This document shows positions 1 through 5,671 of a stretch of 8,437 bases of DNA, piece by piece. Where the stretch lies: the NCBI GenBank assembly GCA_902797065.1, contig CADBRK010000246.1, positions 1 through 8,437 of the forward strand. The letters run 5' to 3'. This DNA is from an uncultured Ruminococcus sp. GTDB taxonomy: Bacteria > Bacillota > Clostridia > Oscillospirales > Acutalibacteraceae. The number at the start of each line of letters is the position of its first letter. The first letter of the stretch is position 1. A program made the translations under genes and the position numbers. Below the pieces are notes generated by a model. That model did no database searches. It was not told the origin of the DNA and saw nothing but the letters and a program-made list of their open reading frames with translations.

Positions 1-71
1 CGGTCGCCACGCGGCGACGGGCAATTCGCACACATACTTTATTGAGAATCAAAAATAATGCCTGCGTCTGA
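1..71. repeat. Structured intergenic repeat, copy A (cut by window edge)
   Basis: This stretch is a diverged direct copy of 591-662. Both copies contain the frame CGGTCG..., GGCAAT and GCACAC, then CTTT, and both end in CGTCTGA. A short hairpin lies at 3-18: arm GTCGCC (3-8), loop ACGC, arm GGCGAC (13-18). In the other copy both arms carry a compensating change, so pairing is kept. Copy B has further related-looking sequence upstream of 591, so copy A probably extends beyond the left edge. It has no reading frame of note. The repeat is seen directly; its nature (mobile repeat or RNA-level structure) is not known. Confidence 0.6.
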
Positions 72-87
72 CTAATAATGATGAATT

Positions 88-322
88 GAGACTGTGCAAA
101 AACATAGTTGAAATTAATTTAATACTCCCTCCGTCACTTGACCGCTAAAGCGCTCAGTGACACCTCCCTCAACGAGGGAGGCAGTAAAAAGCCGCATAAA
201 ATGCGGCAAAAACAGAAGGCTTCCTCACAGAGGGAGCTGTCAGCTATGCTGACTGAGGGAGGGTAAAAAGATAGGACGGGAAATCAGTCTCACATGCTGT
301 CCTATGACTTTTGCACGATCTG
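88..322. mobile_element. MITE-like palindromic element, copy 1
   Basis: This 235-bp non-coding element closely matches 5672-5905. Its ends are imperfect inverted repeats (left GAGACTGTGCAAAA at 88-101, right TTTTGCACGATCTG at 309-322). Inside are, in order: a hairpin with TAAA loop (133-161), CCTCCCTC/GAGGGAGG (163-181), GCCGCAT/ATGCGGC with an AAA loop (191-207), GTCAGC/GCTGAC (239-253) and ATAGGAC/GTCCTAT (271-305). CTCCCTC at 125-131 can also pair with GAGGGAG at 255-261. It encodes no protein. Small size, terminal inverted repeats, no transposase and a second copy 5.6 kb away fit a non-autonomous miniature transposable element. A REP-like structured repeat is the alternative. No clear target-site duplication is visible. 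Confidence 0.68.
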
Positions 323-340
323 AATGCGTAATGCGTAATT
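323..340. repeat. Heptamer tandem repeat at MITE end
   Basis: Two exact AATGCGT units (323-329, 330-336) are followed by a partial AATT, immediately right of the element at 88-322. The sequence right of the second element (5906-5921) is related (AATGAGA, AATGTGT, AA), so either the homology runs beyond the terminal inverted repeats or the element inserts next to such heptamers. Confidence 0.5.
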
Positions 341-395
341 ATTTTTAGTTACAACTCTATGAATGCTGCTGCAAGTTTGGAAGTAAAAAACAATC

Positions 396-483
396 AAAGG
401 GCAAAGCAACGGCAAGCAAAGGGCAAACAAAGGGCAAACAAAGGGCAGGCAAATGGCAGGCAATGGGCATACAAAGGGCAACA
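396..483. repeat. 11-bp tandem repeat, eight units
   Basis: There are eight consecutive 11-bp units with consensus AAAGGGCAAAC and no insertions. The units at 418-428 and 429-439 are identical; the others differ by one to a few bases (for example 440-450 AAAGGGCAGGC, 451-461 AAATGGCAGGC, 462-472 AATGGGCATAC). The period is near one helical turn, so A-runs and GGGC blocks recur on nearly the same DNA face. Reading frames through it are open only because the repeat lacks stop codons. It is a minisatellite of unknown function. There are no spacers, so it is not a CRISPR array. Confidence 0.85.
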
Positions 484-508
484 GATAACAAAGAAAACAA
501 AGAAACAA

Positions 509-541
509 TGTGTGTGTGTACCCTACAGGTACACACACACA
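509..541. repeat. Perfect TG/CA hairpin
   Basis: A 14-bp perfect inverted repeat (509-522 with 528-541) has a 5-nt loop, CTACA. The stem is mostly alternating TG on the left and CA on the right, ending in GTACC/GGTAC at the loop. It could form a cruciform, or a strong hairpin in RNA from either strand. No T-run follows on the plus strand, and the minus side (CATTGTTTCTTTG...) is only moderately T-rich, so it is not an obvious terminator. It sits in a gene-free repeat region. Confidence 0.7.
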
Positions 542-560
542 CATAGACAAAGGCAAAAAA

Positions 561-662
561 ATGCGGCTCTGCCGTACCGCCCTTGGGGGTCGGTCGGCAA
601 GCGCCGACAGGCAATATGCACACCGGCTTTGATTATTCATCCGAATTTTTACCCTCGTCTGA
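561..662. repeat. Structured intergenic repeat, copy B
   Basis: The part from 591 to 662 is a diverged copy of 1-71 with shared blocks CGGTCG, GGCAAT, GCACAC, CTTT and the end CGTCTGA. The hairpin arms are GTCGGC (593-598) and GCCGAC (603-608) with loop AAGC. Relative to copy A both arms changed in a compensating way. Upstream, CGGC/GCCG (564-574) forms another small hairpin. The left limit near 561 is a guess because the corresponding part of copy A lies outside the window. No coding function is supported. Confidence 0.6.
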
Positions 663-679
663 ATGTGTTTATAAAATGA

Positions 680-769
680 GACACCGAGCGTTTGTCCGCC
701 GCCGAGATTCAGAAGCGTAAGGTGAGGGAGTTCCTCAAAGTAAACGGGGAGCGGACGGAGACAGACAGC
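680..769 (+). pseudogene. Possible reading-frame remnant, about 29 codons
   Basis: A frame read from 680 gives a charged, protein-like peptide (residues DTERLSAAEIQKRK, then VREFLKVNGERTETDS) ending in TGA at 767-769. A stop codon (TGA, 677-679) lies directly in front and there is no start codon or ribosome site, so it cannot be an intact gene. It could be the 3' tail of a lost gene, part of a dispersed repeat, or chance. I do not recognise the family. Confidence 0.25.
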
Positions 770-882
770 TGAAACTTTTCGGCGTGTTGCGAGTTATGTA
801 AATGAATTAAACACAGAAGTCTAATGTTTCAAAAAATCCGAATAAATTTCTGTTTCTTAAGATTGTCTTTAGATTACGGGGT
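770..882. other. AT-rich leader of mutS-like gene, nothing recognised
   Basis: This is the rest of the gene-free stretch between the repeat mosaic and the promoter. It is AT-rich. I see no open frame, RNA gene, strong hairpin or riboswitch-like structure here. Confidence 0.4.
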
Positions 883-888
883 TATAAT
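863..888 (+). promoter_or_regulatory. Candidate promoter of mutS-like gene
   Basis: A perfect -10 box TATAAT lies at 883-888, 67 bp before the start codon. The only TTG-type -35 nearby is TTGTCT at 863-868, but its 14-bp spacing is short for sigma-70 and no better -35 lies at 17 bp. The -10 is convincing; the -35 is weak. Confidence 0.45.
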
Positions 889-955
889 ATAGACATAACA
901 TCAAAACATAGGCGGAATAAAGATAAATTGATTTTTTGGAACGGAGGATTTTATT

Positions 956-2650
956 ATGGATTTCAGCTTGCTTCACCCCGAGAACATTGACGTAAAGTAC
1001 AACACTCTCACACCTCAGGCGATCAACGATCTATCGGTTGATTACATATGCGAGAATCTCACACAGGAGATATTCGAGCGCAACAGCATTAAGAACCTTA
1101 TGACAAACATCACCGACGACGAGCGTGTTATCAAGTACAGAGGCGACATCTTCGACGATCTCCTCAGAAATCCCGGCCTGAGAACACAGCTTGGCGAACT
1201 TCTTGCAAACCTTGCCGACCTTCGTGAGATCGAGAAGTTCCAGAAGGACACGGACGCTTCCGACCTCTGGCAGCTTATCAACCGTCTGCGTGAGATAGAC
1301 GGCTATGTTAACTGCATAACAAGCATAAAAGCTTCTCTCGAAAACATAGATATACGCTCCGAGGGCTTGCTGCGGCTCAAAGAGATCGTGACCGATATTC
1401 ACGACAACACGGGCTTTCCGCAGATCAAGCAGGACATCGCCGACGCTATGTCAAAGGCGCAGCGTATCAGGAGTATCACGATCGGCGTAAACCTTGACAG
1501 CATGCTCAGACCGAGCGAAGCAGGCATAATCTCACTCAATACGCATATCATAACCGAGAGCGGTATTCTGAAAAACTTCATGAACTTCACCGCCGAGAAA
1601 GATGAACTCTACTCGGGTACGGCGTTCACAAGCATGAAGTCGTTCCACCCGCAGAACCAGAAGGCGGGCAAGATCGGTATGGGCAGACTCGTTATAGGCC
1701 CTCAGAACGATATACACAGCATTCAGAAGACCGAAGCCCCGACAGGTTCGGATCAGCTTTCCTCCAATATTACAAAGACAGTCACGGCGATCGTCAAGAA
1801 GATCGTCAAGGAGATAAAGAACACGCTGCAGAAGTATATCGGTATCAGCGGTTTTACGCTTGTGTCGCTTGTGCCCGAGATCATATTCTATATCCGCTGG
1901 GCGGAGCTTATCGAGAAGATACAGGCGAAGAACATCACGCTTTGCAAAGCCGAGGTTCTTCCGACAAGGAACAGGGAGATTTATACAAAGGGTATCTATA
2001 ACCTCAAGCTTGCGATAAAGCGCACACAGGGCGAGGAGTTCGAGATAATCGACAACGACTTTGAATTCTCCGACAAGGGCAGGATATACATCATGACGGG
2101 TCCGAACAGAGGCGGAAAGACTACCTTTACACAGGCTGTAGGGCTTGCGTTCCTTCTTGCGCAGAACGGCATATATGTACCCGCAAAGGAGTTCAGGTTC
2201 AGCCCGTGCGACAATATATATACTCACTTCCCCGCAGATGAGAACGACACCGTAGACCTGGGCAGACTTGGCGAAGAGTCGCAGAGAATTGCCGAGATAT
2301 TCGGCGTTGCTACTGACGAAAGTCTGCTTCTGTTCAACGAGAGCCTTGCAACGACAAACGTCGCAGAGGGTCTGTACATAGCAAAAGACGTGGTTAAGGC
2401 GATGAAGTACATCGGCACAAGAACGATATTCAACACACATATGCACGAGCTTGCGCGTAACCTTGACGTACTCAACAGCGATTCCGAAGGTGACAGCAAG
2501 GTTGAAAGTCTTGTAACGGGCGTAGAGAACGGCGCGAGATCGTTCAGGGTAAGCATTGCGCCGCCGCAGGGCGTAAGCTACGCAAGAGATATTGCCGTAA
2601 AGTACGGAGTAACGTTCGAGCAGATCAAGAAAAACATAGATAAAGCATAA
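956..2650 (+). CDS. MutS-like ATPase lacking the mismatch-recognition domain
   Basis: This 564-residue protein has a MutS-type C-terminal ABC ATPase domain. It shows a Walker A loop GPNRGGKT (382-389), a Walker B-like LLLFNE (457-462) followed by the SLATTNVAEG segment that replaces the usual GRGTST.DG signature, and an NTHMHEL switch-histidine motif (493-499). Residues about 60-340 are largely helical and would match the MutS core/lever region. The protein is far shorter than MutS (about 850 residues) and has no N-terminal Phe-x-Glu mismatch-reading domain, so classical mismatch repair is unlikely. In Walker B the usual Asp is Asn (N461), while the catalytic-type Glu (E462) remains. From memory, related Firmicutes MutS-like proteins also have NE here. 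The start is set by GGAGG (943-947), 8 nt before ATG. It is a single-gene unit with its own promoter. DNA binding and substrate are unknown. Confidence 0.85.
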   Translation: MDFSLLHPENIDVKYNTLTPQAINDLSVDYICENLTQEIFERNSIKNLMTNITDDERVIKYRGDIFDDLLRNPGLRTQLGELLANLADLREIEKFQKDTDASDLWQLINRLREIDGYVNCITSIKASLENIDIRSEGLLRLKEIVTDIHDNTGFPQIKQDIADAMSKAQRIRSITIGVNLDSMLRPSEAGIISLNTHIITESGILKNFMNFTAEKDELYSGTAFTSMKSFHPQNQKAGKIGMGRLVIGPQNDIHSIQKTEAPTGSDQLSSNITKTVTAIVKKIVKEIKNTLQKYIGISGFTLVSLVPEIIFYIRWAELIEKIQAKNITLCKAEVLPTRNREIYTKGIYNLKLAIKRTQGEEFEIIDNDFEFSDKGRIYIMTGPNRGGKTTFTQAVGLAFLLAQNGIYVPAKEFRFSPCDNIYTHFPADENDTVDLGRLGEESQRIAEIFGVATDESLLLFNESLATTNVAEGLYIAKDVVKAMKYIGTRTIFNTHMHELARNLDVLNSDSEGDSKVESLVTGVENGARSFRVSIAPPQGVSYARDIAVKYGVTFEQIKKNIDKA

Positions 2651-2655
2651 AACAC

Positions 2656-2690
2656 ACCCCGAAGGACAGATTGCGGCGTACCTTCGGGGT
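2656..2690. terminator. Hairpin terminator between convergent genes
   Basis: A perfect 10-bp stem, ACCCCGAAGG (2656-2665) and CCTTCGGGGT (2681-2690), has a 15-nt loop and lies between the two stop codons. Read on the minus strand it is followed by GTGTTTTAT, a modest T-run, so it best fits the end of the ankyrin-like gene. On the plus strand only TACTTATC follows, so it may be a weaker stop for the mutS-like gene. It probably serves both directions. Confidence 0.65.
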
Positions 2691-2696
2691 TACTTA

Positions 2697-3509
2697 TCAG
2701 CGTGTTAATACTTGCTTTGCTTTTTCATATCCTTGATCGCCGTCGGAAATTCCGTATTGTTCCGCAACCATTTCAAGAAATTCCTTCGGGTAATAATCCG
2801 TGCTTTTTTCTGAAATACTTGCTCCGTGATCGATAAGCATTTGCAGCAGCTCTATGTCTGTATCATCGACGGAACCGTCCGCAACTATATACCATACAGC
2901 CCTGAAGAGCGCGTTCGGGTGAGATTTGTCTTCAAAATTGACCTGCGCGCCGTTATCGAGCATAAACTTTACCATATCGTTTATTTCTTTGCTTGATCGG
3001 ACGCCCATAACTGTTGAGAAAAAGTATTCGAGAGAATAATTGTAGATACTGTCGCGATGTTCAAATTCTCCGTCAAATTGTCCTCCGTGATCGAGTATTA
3101 TACGCGTAAGTCCTATGTCGAGAGTAGTACTCGCTTCGTCTGCGGCGCATTGTCCGTTAATCCCTTTGTAGTAAACAAGGTCGGGATATTTGCCGAGTAA
3201 TGACTGTACGGCTTCTATATCCTTGTTCGTTATCGCATTTGAGAATGCGTAGGCTTCTGTTTCGATTATTTTAAATTCGCTGCCGTCCGGCTTTTGAATT
3301 GTAATATTTTTCGGCATAAAAACCAGTATCCCGACAGTCACAAGACCTGCGAGTATGACGGTTCCTATCGATGTAAAAACAACAGCAGCAATTTTGTGAC
3401 CCTTCATCCCGAGAACTATTGCCAGCACATAGCATATTATCATGATCAATGCTGCAATTGCCAGCGCCGCAAGAAGAATACCGACTACCGCAAGTCCCAT
3501 AAATCCCAT
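2697..3509 (-). CDS. Membrane-anchored ankyrin-repeat-like protein
   Basis: This is a 270-residue protein. Two long hydrophobic segments (about 5-34 and 39-64) suggest a membrane hairpin or two transmembrane helices with a short KGHK turn. A soluble region follows with degenerate ankyrin-like units: AFSNAITNKDIEAVQSLL (88-105), LTRIILDHGGQFD (134-146), MVKFMLDNGAQVN (179-191) and IELLQMLIDHGASI (219-232). The repeated LLxxGA.. pattern is the ankyrin hallmark, but the units are irregular. Ankyrin repeats bind proteins; the partner is unknown. It starts 3 nt after the uracil-DNA glycosylase stop, and its GGAGGG ribosome site lies across the end of that gene, so the two are co-transcribed and probably coupled. 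A second ATG, three codons in, is possible but less well spaced. The call is moderately firm for the fold and empty for the role. Confidence 0.7.
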   Translation of the reverse strand: MGFMGLAVVGILLAALAIAALIMIICYVLAIVLGMKGHKIAAVVFTSIGTVILAGLVTVGILVFMPKNITIQKPDGSEFKIIETEAYAFSNAITNKDIEAVQSLLGKYPDLVYYKGINGQCAADEASTTLDIGLTRIILDHGGQFDGEFEHRDSIYNYSLEYFFSTVMGVRSSKEINDMVKFMLDNGAQVNFEDKSHPNALFRAVWYIVADGSVDDTDIELLQMLIDHGASISEKSTDYYPKEFLEMVAEQYGISDGDQGYEKAKQVLTR

Positions 3510-3512
3510 GAG

Positions 3513-4100
3513 TTAGCCCTCCGTTTTATCGTACGTATTGTCGCAGATCTCGTTTATCTTGTCTCTTAGCTTGAAGAAGTCCTCCATGGCGGCAGGTTTG
3601 TTGTTGGGGTTCCTCAGCAGCGCCGCAGGGTGCAGAGTAGCCATAAGCAGAGTACCCTTGCGTTCAAAGAAAATGCCGTGTTCACGGGTGATCTTTATGT
3701 CGGGTTTTATAACGCGCATGGCGGATATTCTGCCCAGACATACTATTATCTTGGGGCGTATCAGCTTAACCTGATTGCGTAGCCAGTTAATGCACTGATC
3801 CTGTTCTTCGGGCTTGGGGTCACGGTTTTTTGGAGGGCGGCATTTCACCATATTTGCAATGTAGATGTTCCGGTTCCTGTTGAGATCGACGACCGCAAGC
3901 ATTTTGTCAAGCAATTGACCGCCTCTGCCGACGAACGGTTCGCCCTTCAGATCCTCCTGTTCGCCCGGACCTTCGCCTATAAACATTACTTCGGCGTTGG
4001 GATCGCCGACACCGAAAACAAGGTTGGTTCTGGTTTCGCACAGACCGCATTTTGTGCATTTATAACAGGCAGATCTCAAGTCGTCCCAATTCTCGTACAT
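3513..4100 (-). CDS. Family 4 uracil-DNA glycosylase (4Fe-4S)
   Basis: This 195-residue enzyme removes uracil from DNA at the start of base excision repair. Family marks are clear: [11 protein letters not shown] (15-25) begins with the CxxC pair of the iron-sulfur cluster, and C87 (in [10 protein letters not shown]) and C103 (in DQCINWL) supply the other two expected ligands. The uracil-pocket motif GEGPGEQED is at 42-50, followed by [13 protein letters not shown] (53-65). HPAALLRNP at 157-165 is the second active-site motif. The length is normal for the family. An extra cysteine pair (C12, C21) near the cluster is not part of the usual set. The ATG at 4100 has only a weak AAAGAG-like site in front, but no better start precedes the CxxC. 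It is the first gene of an operon with the ankyrin-like gene. The N-terminal part of phage-type DNA polymerases can look similar, but the length here fits a stand-alone glycosylase. Confidence 0.93.
   Translation of the reverse strand: MYENWDDLRSACYKCTKCGLCETRTNLVFGVGDPNAEVMFIGEGPGEQEDLKGEPFVGRGGQLLDKMLAVVDLNRNRNIYIANMVKCRPPKNRDPKPEEQDQCINWLRNQVKLIRPKIIVCLGRISAMRVIKPDIKITREHGIFFERKGTLLMATLHPAALLRNPNNKPAAMEDFFKLRDKINEICDNTYDKTEG
3517..3522 (-). promoter_or_regulatory. Ribosome binding site inside the upstream gene
   Basis: GGAGGG on the minus strand overlaps the last codons and approaches the TAA of the uracil-DNA glycosylase gene. It sits 7 nt before the ATG of the ankyrin-like gene. This decides that start and argues for translation coupled to the upstream gene. 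Confidence 0.8.
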
Positions 4101-4130
4101 ATTATCACACTCTTTCGTTTTGATAATAGA

Positions 4131-4159
4131 ATTTTACCACAAAAAAATTTTCATTACAA
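4131..4159 (-). promoter_or_regulatory. Promoter of uracil-DNA glycosylase operon
   Basis: Read on the minus strand, TTGTAA (4159-4154) and TAAAAT (4136-4131) are separated by 17 bp, a good sigma-70 arrangement. The -10 lies about 30 bp before the start codon, giving a short leader. Confidence 0.6.
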
Positions 4160-4198
4160 CATTCGTGTAAAATTTTAATAGAAATATAATCAAACACG

Positions 4199-4227
4199 TT
4201 GCATTATTTATGATTTGGGTGTAAAAT
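4199..4227 (+). promoter_or_regulatory. Promoter of pduL operon
   Basis: TTGCAT (4199-4204) and TAAAAT (4222-4227) are spaced 17 bp apart, about 50 bp before the pduL start. It is divergent from the glycosylase promoter, with about 40 bp between the two -35 boxes. The region is AT-rich with no riboswitch-like structure seen. The ribosome site is poor in GGAGG but has GGTGAT (4267-4272), matching the 3' part of the extended consensus, 5 nt before ATG. Confidence 0.6.
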
Positions 4228-4277
4228 AATAGTAACCGTGTATCGGTAATTTAATAATAACGGAATGGTGATTTAAA

Positions 4278-4850
4278 ATGAAAGTAATGGTTGAAACCTC
4301 GGCACGTCATATTCATGTAACAGAGGAATTATTTGCAACACTTTTCGGCGAGGGCAAGACTCTCACCAACAAGAAAGACCTCTCACAGCCCGGTCAGTTT
4401 GCTTGTGAAGAAAAGGTAAAGGTAGTAGGTCCCAAGGGCGAGCTTGTTATGTCCATCTTAGGACCTTTCAGAAAGGATACACAGGTCGAGGTATCATGTA
4501 CGGACGCAAGAAAAATGGGTCTTTTGCCTCCGATCAGAGAGAGCGGCGACATTGCAGGCACACCCGGCTGCAAGGTTATCGGTCCGTGCGGTGAAGCAGA
4601 GGTTGACTGCGGCGTTATCGTAGCTAAGAGACATATCCACTTCACACCTGCAGAGGCAGAGGAGTTCGGACTCAAAGACAAGCAGGTAGTATCTGTAGAA
4701 GTAGACGCAGGCACAGGCAGAAAGACGATCTTCGGCGATGTTGTTGTAAGAGTAAGAAGCGACTTCGCAGCCGCTATGCATATCGACACCGACGAGGCTA
4801 ACGCTGCAGGTCTTACAGGCGGCCTTGTTTACGGTGAGATCATAGCATAA
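4278..4850 (+). CDS. pduL: PduL-type phosphate acyltransferase
   Basis: This 190-residue enzyme exchanges CoA and phosphate on short acyl groups (propanoyl-CoA or acetyl-CoA to the acyl-phosphate), unrelated in fold to Pta. It has two related halves, as in the family. The first has SARHIHV (8-14) and FRKDTQVEVS (64-73); the second has AKRHIHF (116-122) and HIDTDEANAAG (168-178). The paired HxH histidines and the RH motifs are the expected zinc and phosphate-binding residues. The N-terminus starts directly at the catalytic domain with no helical extension of the kind that targets PduL to microcompartments. No shell-protein gene is nearby, so a cytosolic role in acetyl-phosphate/acetate metabolism is more likely (inference). 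It is the first gene of an operon with the DUF4097-like gene 2 bp downstream. Confidence 0.93.
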   Translation: MKVMVETSARHIHVTEELFATLFGEGKTLTNKKDLSQPGQFACEEKVKVVGPKGELVMSILGPFRKDTQVEVSCTDARKMGLLPPIRESGDIAGTPGCKVIGPCGEAEVDCGVIVAKRHIHFTPAEAEEFGLKDKQVVSVEVDAGTGRKTIFGDVVVRVRSDFAAAMHIDTDEANAAGLTGGLVYGEIIA

Positions 4851-4852
4851 TC

Positions 4853-5590
4853 ATGAAGCTTCGCGGTATTGTATTGTCGGGCTTTTCGGTAGTTTTTATC
4901 TCTCTTATCATGCTTATGAACGGTCTGTGTACCATGCTTACAGGCTCGGAATACGACGATATGCTTAAGCTTGCGAATTACGATCCGACGGATATGTCGC
5001 TGTATTACGCTATGGGAGAGTATTATCCGCCCGACGACATTAACACCATAAATGTCGATTGGTACGGCGGCAGGGTCGAGATCATCGCTTATGACGGCGA
5101 CAGCTATTTTGTTGAAGAAGCTGCTACACGCCAGCTCAGAGAGGACGAAAGACTTTCGTATAAGTATGAGGGTACGGAATTTTCGTTTTTCTTCCTGGAG
5201 AGTGAGGACGTAAAGATAACGGACGCCTACAAGAAGCTTGAAATCCGTATTCCCGTTGTAAAAGCCAACAATATGAAAAGCATTAATATCAACACCAACG
5301 GAGAAGTCGTGCTGAAAAACCTCAACTGCGAGAAAGTGAAAGTCAACTCAAAGAGCGGTACTGTTTTATGCGAGAATGTATATGCCCCCGAGACGGAATT
5401 AACGTCCGATGAAGGCAATATTACCGTGGGTATCGCAAGCGGCGTGGGGTATAAGATGGATTTCTCTTCAAGGGGCGGAAAAATGAATACGTATGTCGAT
5501 ACGAAGAAAAATTCATATACCGTCGGCGAGGCGGAGTATTCGTACAGAGTAAAAACAGGTACGGGCGATCTGCAGGTATCGGCAATTTAA
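4853..5590 (+). CDS. Membrane-anchored DUF4097-like beta-helix protein
   Basis: This is a 245-residue protein. A hydrophobic N-terminal segment (about 5-28) follows MKLR and could be a signal peptide or an uncleaved anchor. C26 lies at its end, but the preceding residues (NGL) are a poor lipobox. From about residue 62 on there are short beta-strand repeats built on a G-x-hydrophobic pattern: NGEVVLKNL, SGTVLCENV, EGNITVGIA, GGKMNTYV, TGDLQVSAI. This is typical of DUF4097 adhesin-like beta-helices, which often occur in envelope-stress or PspC-type loci. The soluble part would be outside the cell. The start is 2 nt after the pduL stop with only a weak GGTGAG upstream, so translation is probably coupled. 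No functional link to PduL is obvious. The family call is moderate; the function is unknown. Confidence 0.7.
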   Translation: MKLRGIVLSGFSVVFISLIMLMNGLCTMLTGSEYDDMLKLANYDPTDMSLYYAMGEYYPPDDINTINVDWYGGRVEIIAYDGDSYFVEEAATRQLREDERLSYKYEGTEFSFFFLESEDVKITDAYKKLEIRIPVVKANNMKSININTNGEVVLKNLNCEKVKVNSKSGTVLCENVYAPETELTSDEGNITVGIASGVGYKMDFSSRGGKMNTYVDTKKNSYTVGEAEYSYRVKTGTGDLQVSAI

Positions 5591-5599
5591 CAAAATGAG

Positions 5600-5632
5600 A
5601 AAATGAGTCGGTTTTCAGCCGGCTCATTTTTT
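5600..5632 (+). terminator. Rho-independent terminator of pduL operon
   Basis: The stem AAAATGAGTCGG (5600-5611) pairs with CCGGCTCATTTT (5619-5630): 12 bp with one G-U pair, a 7-nt loop and a T-run directly after. It lies 9 bp past the stop codon. On the minus strand the sequence after the stem (CTCATTTTG) is also T-rich, so it may work in both directions and stop read-through from sbcC. Confidence 0.88.
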
Positions 5633-5641
5633 AAAGTATGG

Positions 5642-5669
5642 ATGAGGAATGAGGAGTTAGAAATGAGGA
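5642..5669. repeat. Heptamer repeat left of MITE copy 2
   Basis: ATGAGGA occurs at 5642-5648, 5649-5655 and 5663-5669, with GTTAGAA filling the remaining register (5656-5662). It abuts the left end of the element at 5672. The related heptamers AATGAGA and AATGTGT follow its right end (5906-5919). The period matches the AATGCGT pair at 323-336. Confidence 0.55.
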
Positions 5670-5671
5670 TG

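Noticed and set aside
396..483. CRISPR array
   Set aside because: The units are directly abutting 11-mers with no spacers, and no cas gene is in the window.
359..679. Plus-strand 106-codon frame and two overlapping minus-strand frames (302-640, 357-623)
   Set aside because: They run through the 11-bp array, the TG/CA hairpin and the structured repeat. The peptides are simple-sequence products of the repeats with no ribosome site or domain.
1532..2446. Long 304-codon frame antisense to the mutS-like gene
   Set aside because: It is a shadow of the codon bias of the real gene. The opposite frame has clear ATPase motifs; this one has none and no ribosome site.
4101..4277. Riboswitch or leader RNA in the divergent region
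   Set aside because: The region is short, AT-rich and already filled by two promoters; I see no terminator/antiterminator or aptamer-like structure.
4278..4310. Microcompartment targeting peptide on PduL
   Set aside because: The protein begins directly with the catalytic-domain SARHIH motif, and no shell gene is nearby.
4853..4930. Lipoprotein signal in the DUF4097-like protein
   Set aside because: The residues before C26 (NGL) do not fit a lipobox, so a plain signal peptide or anchor is more likely.
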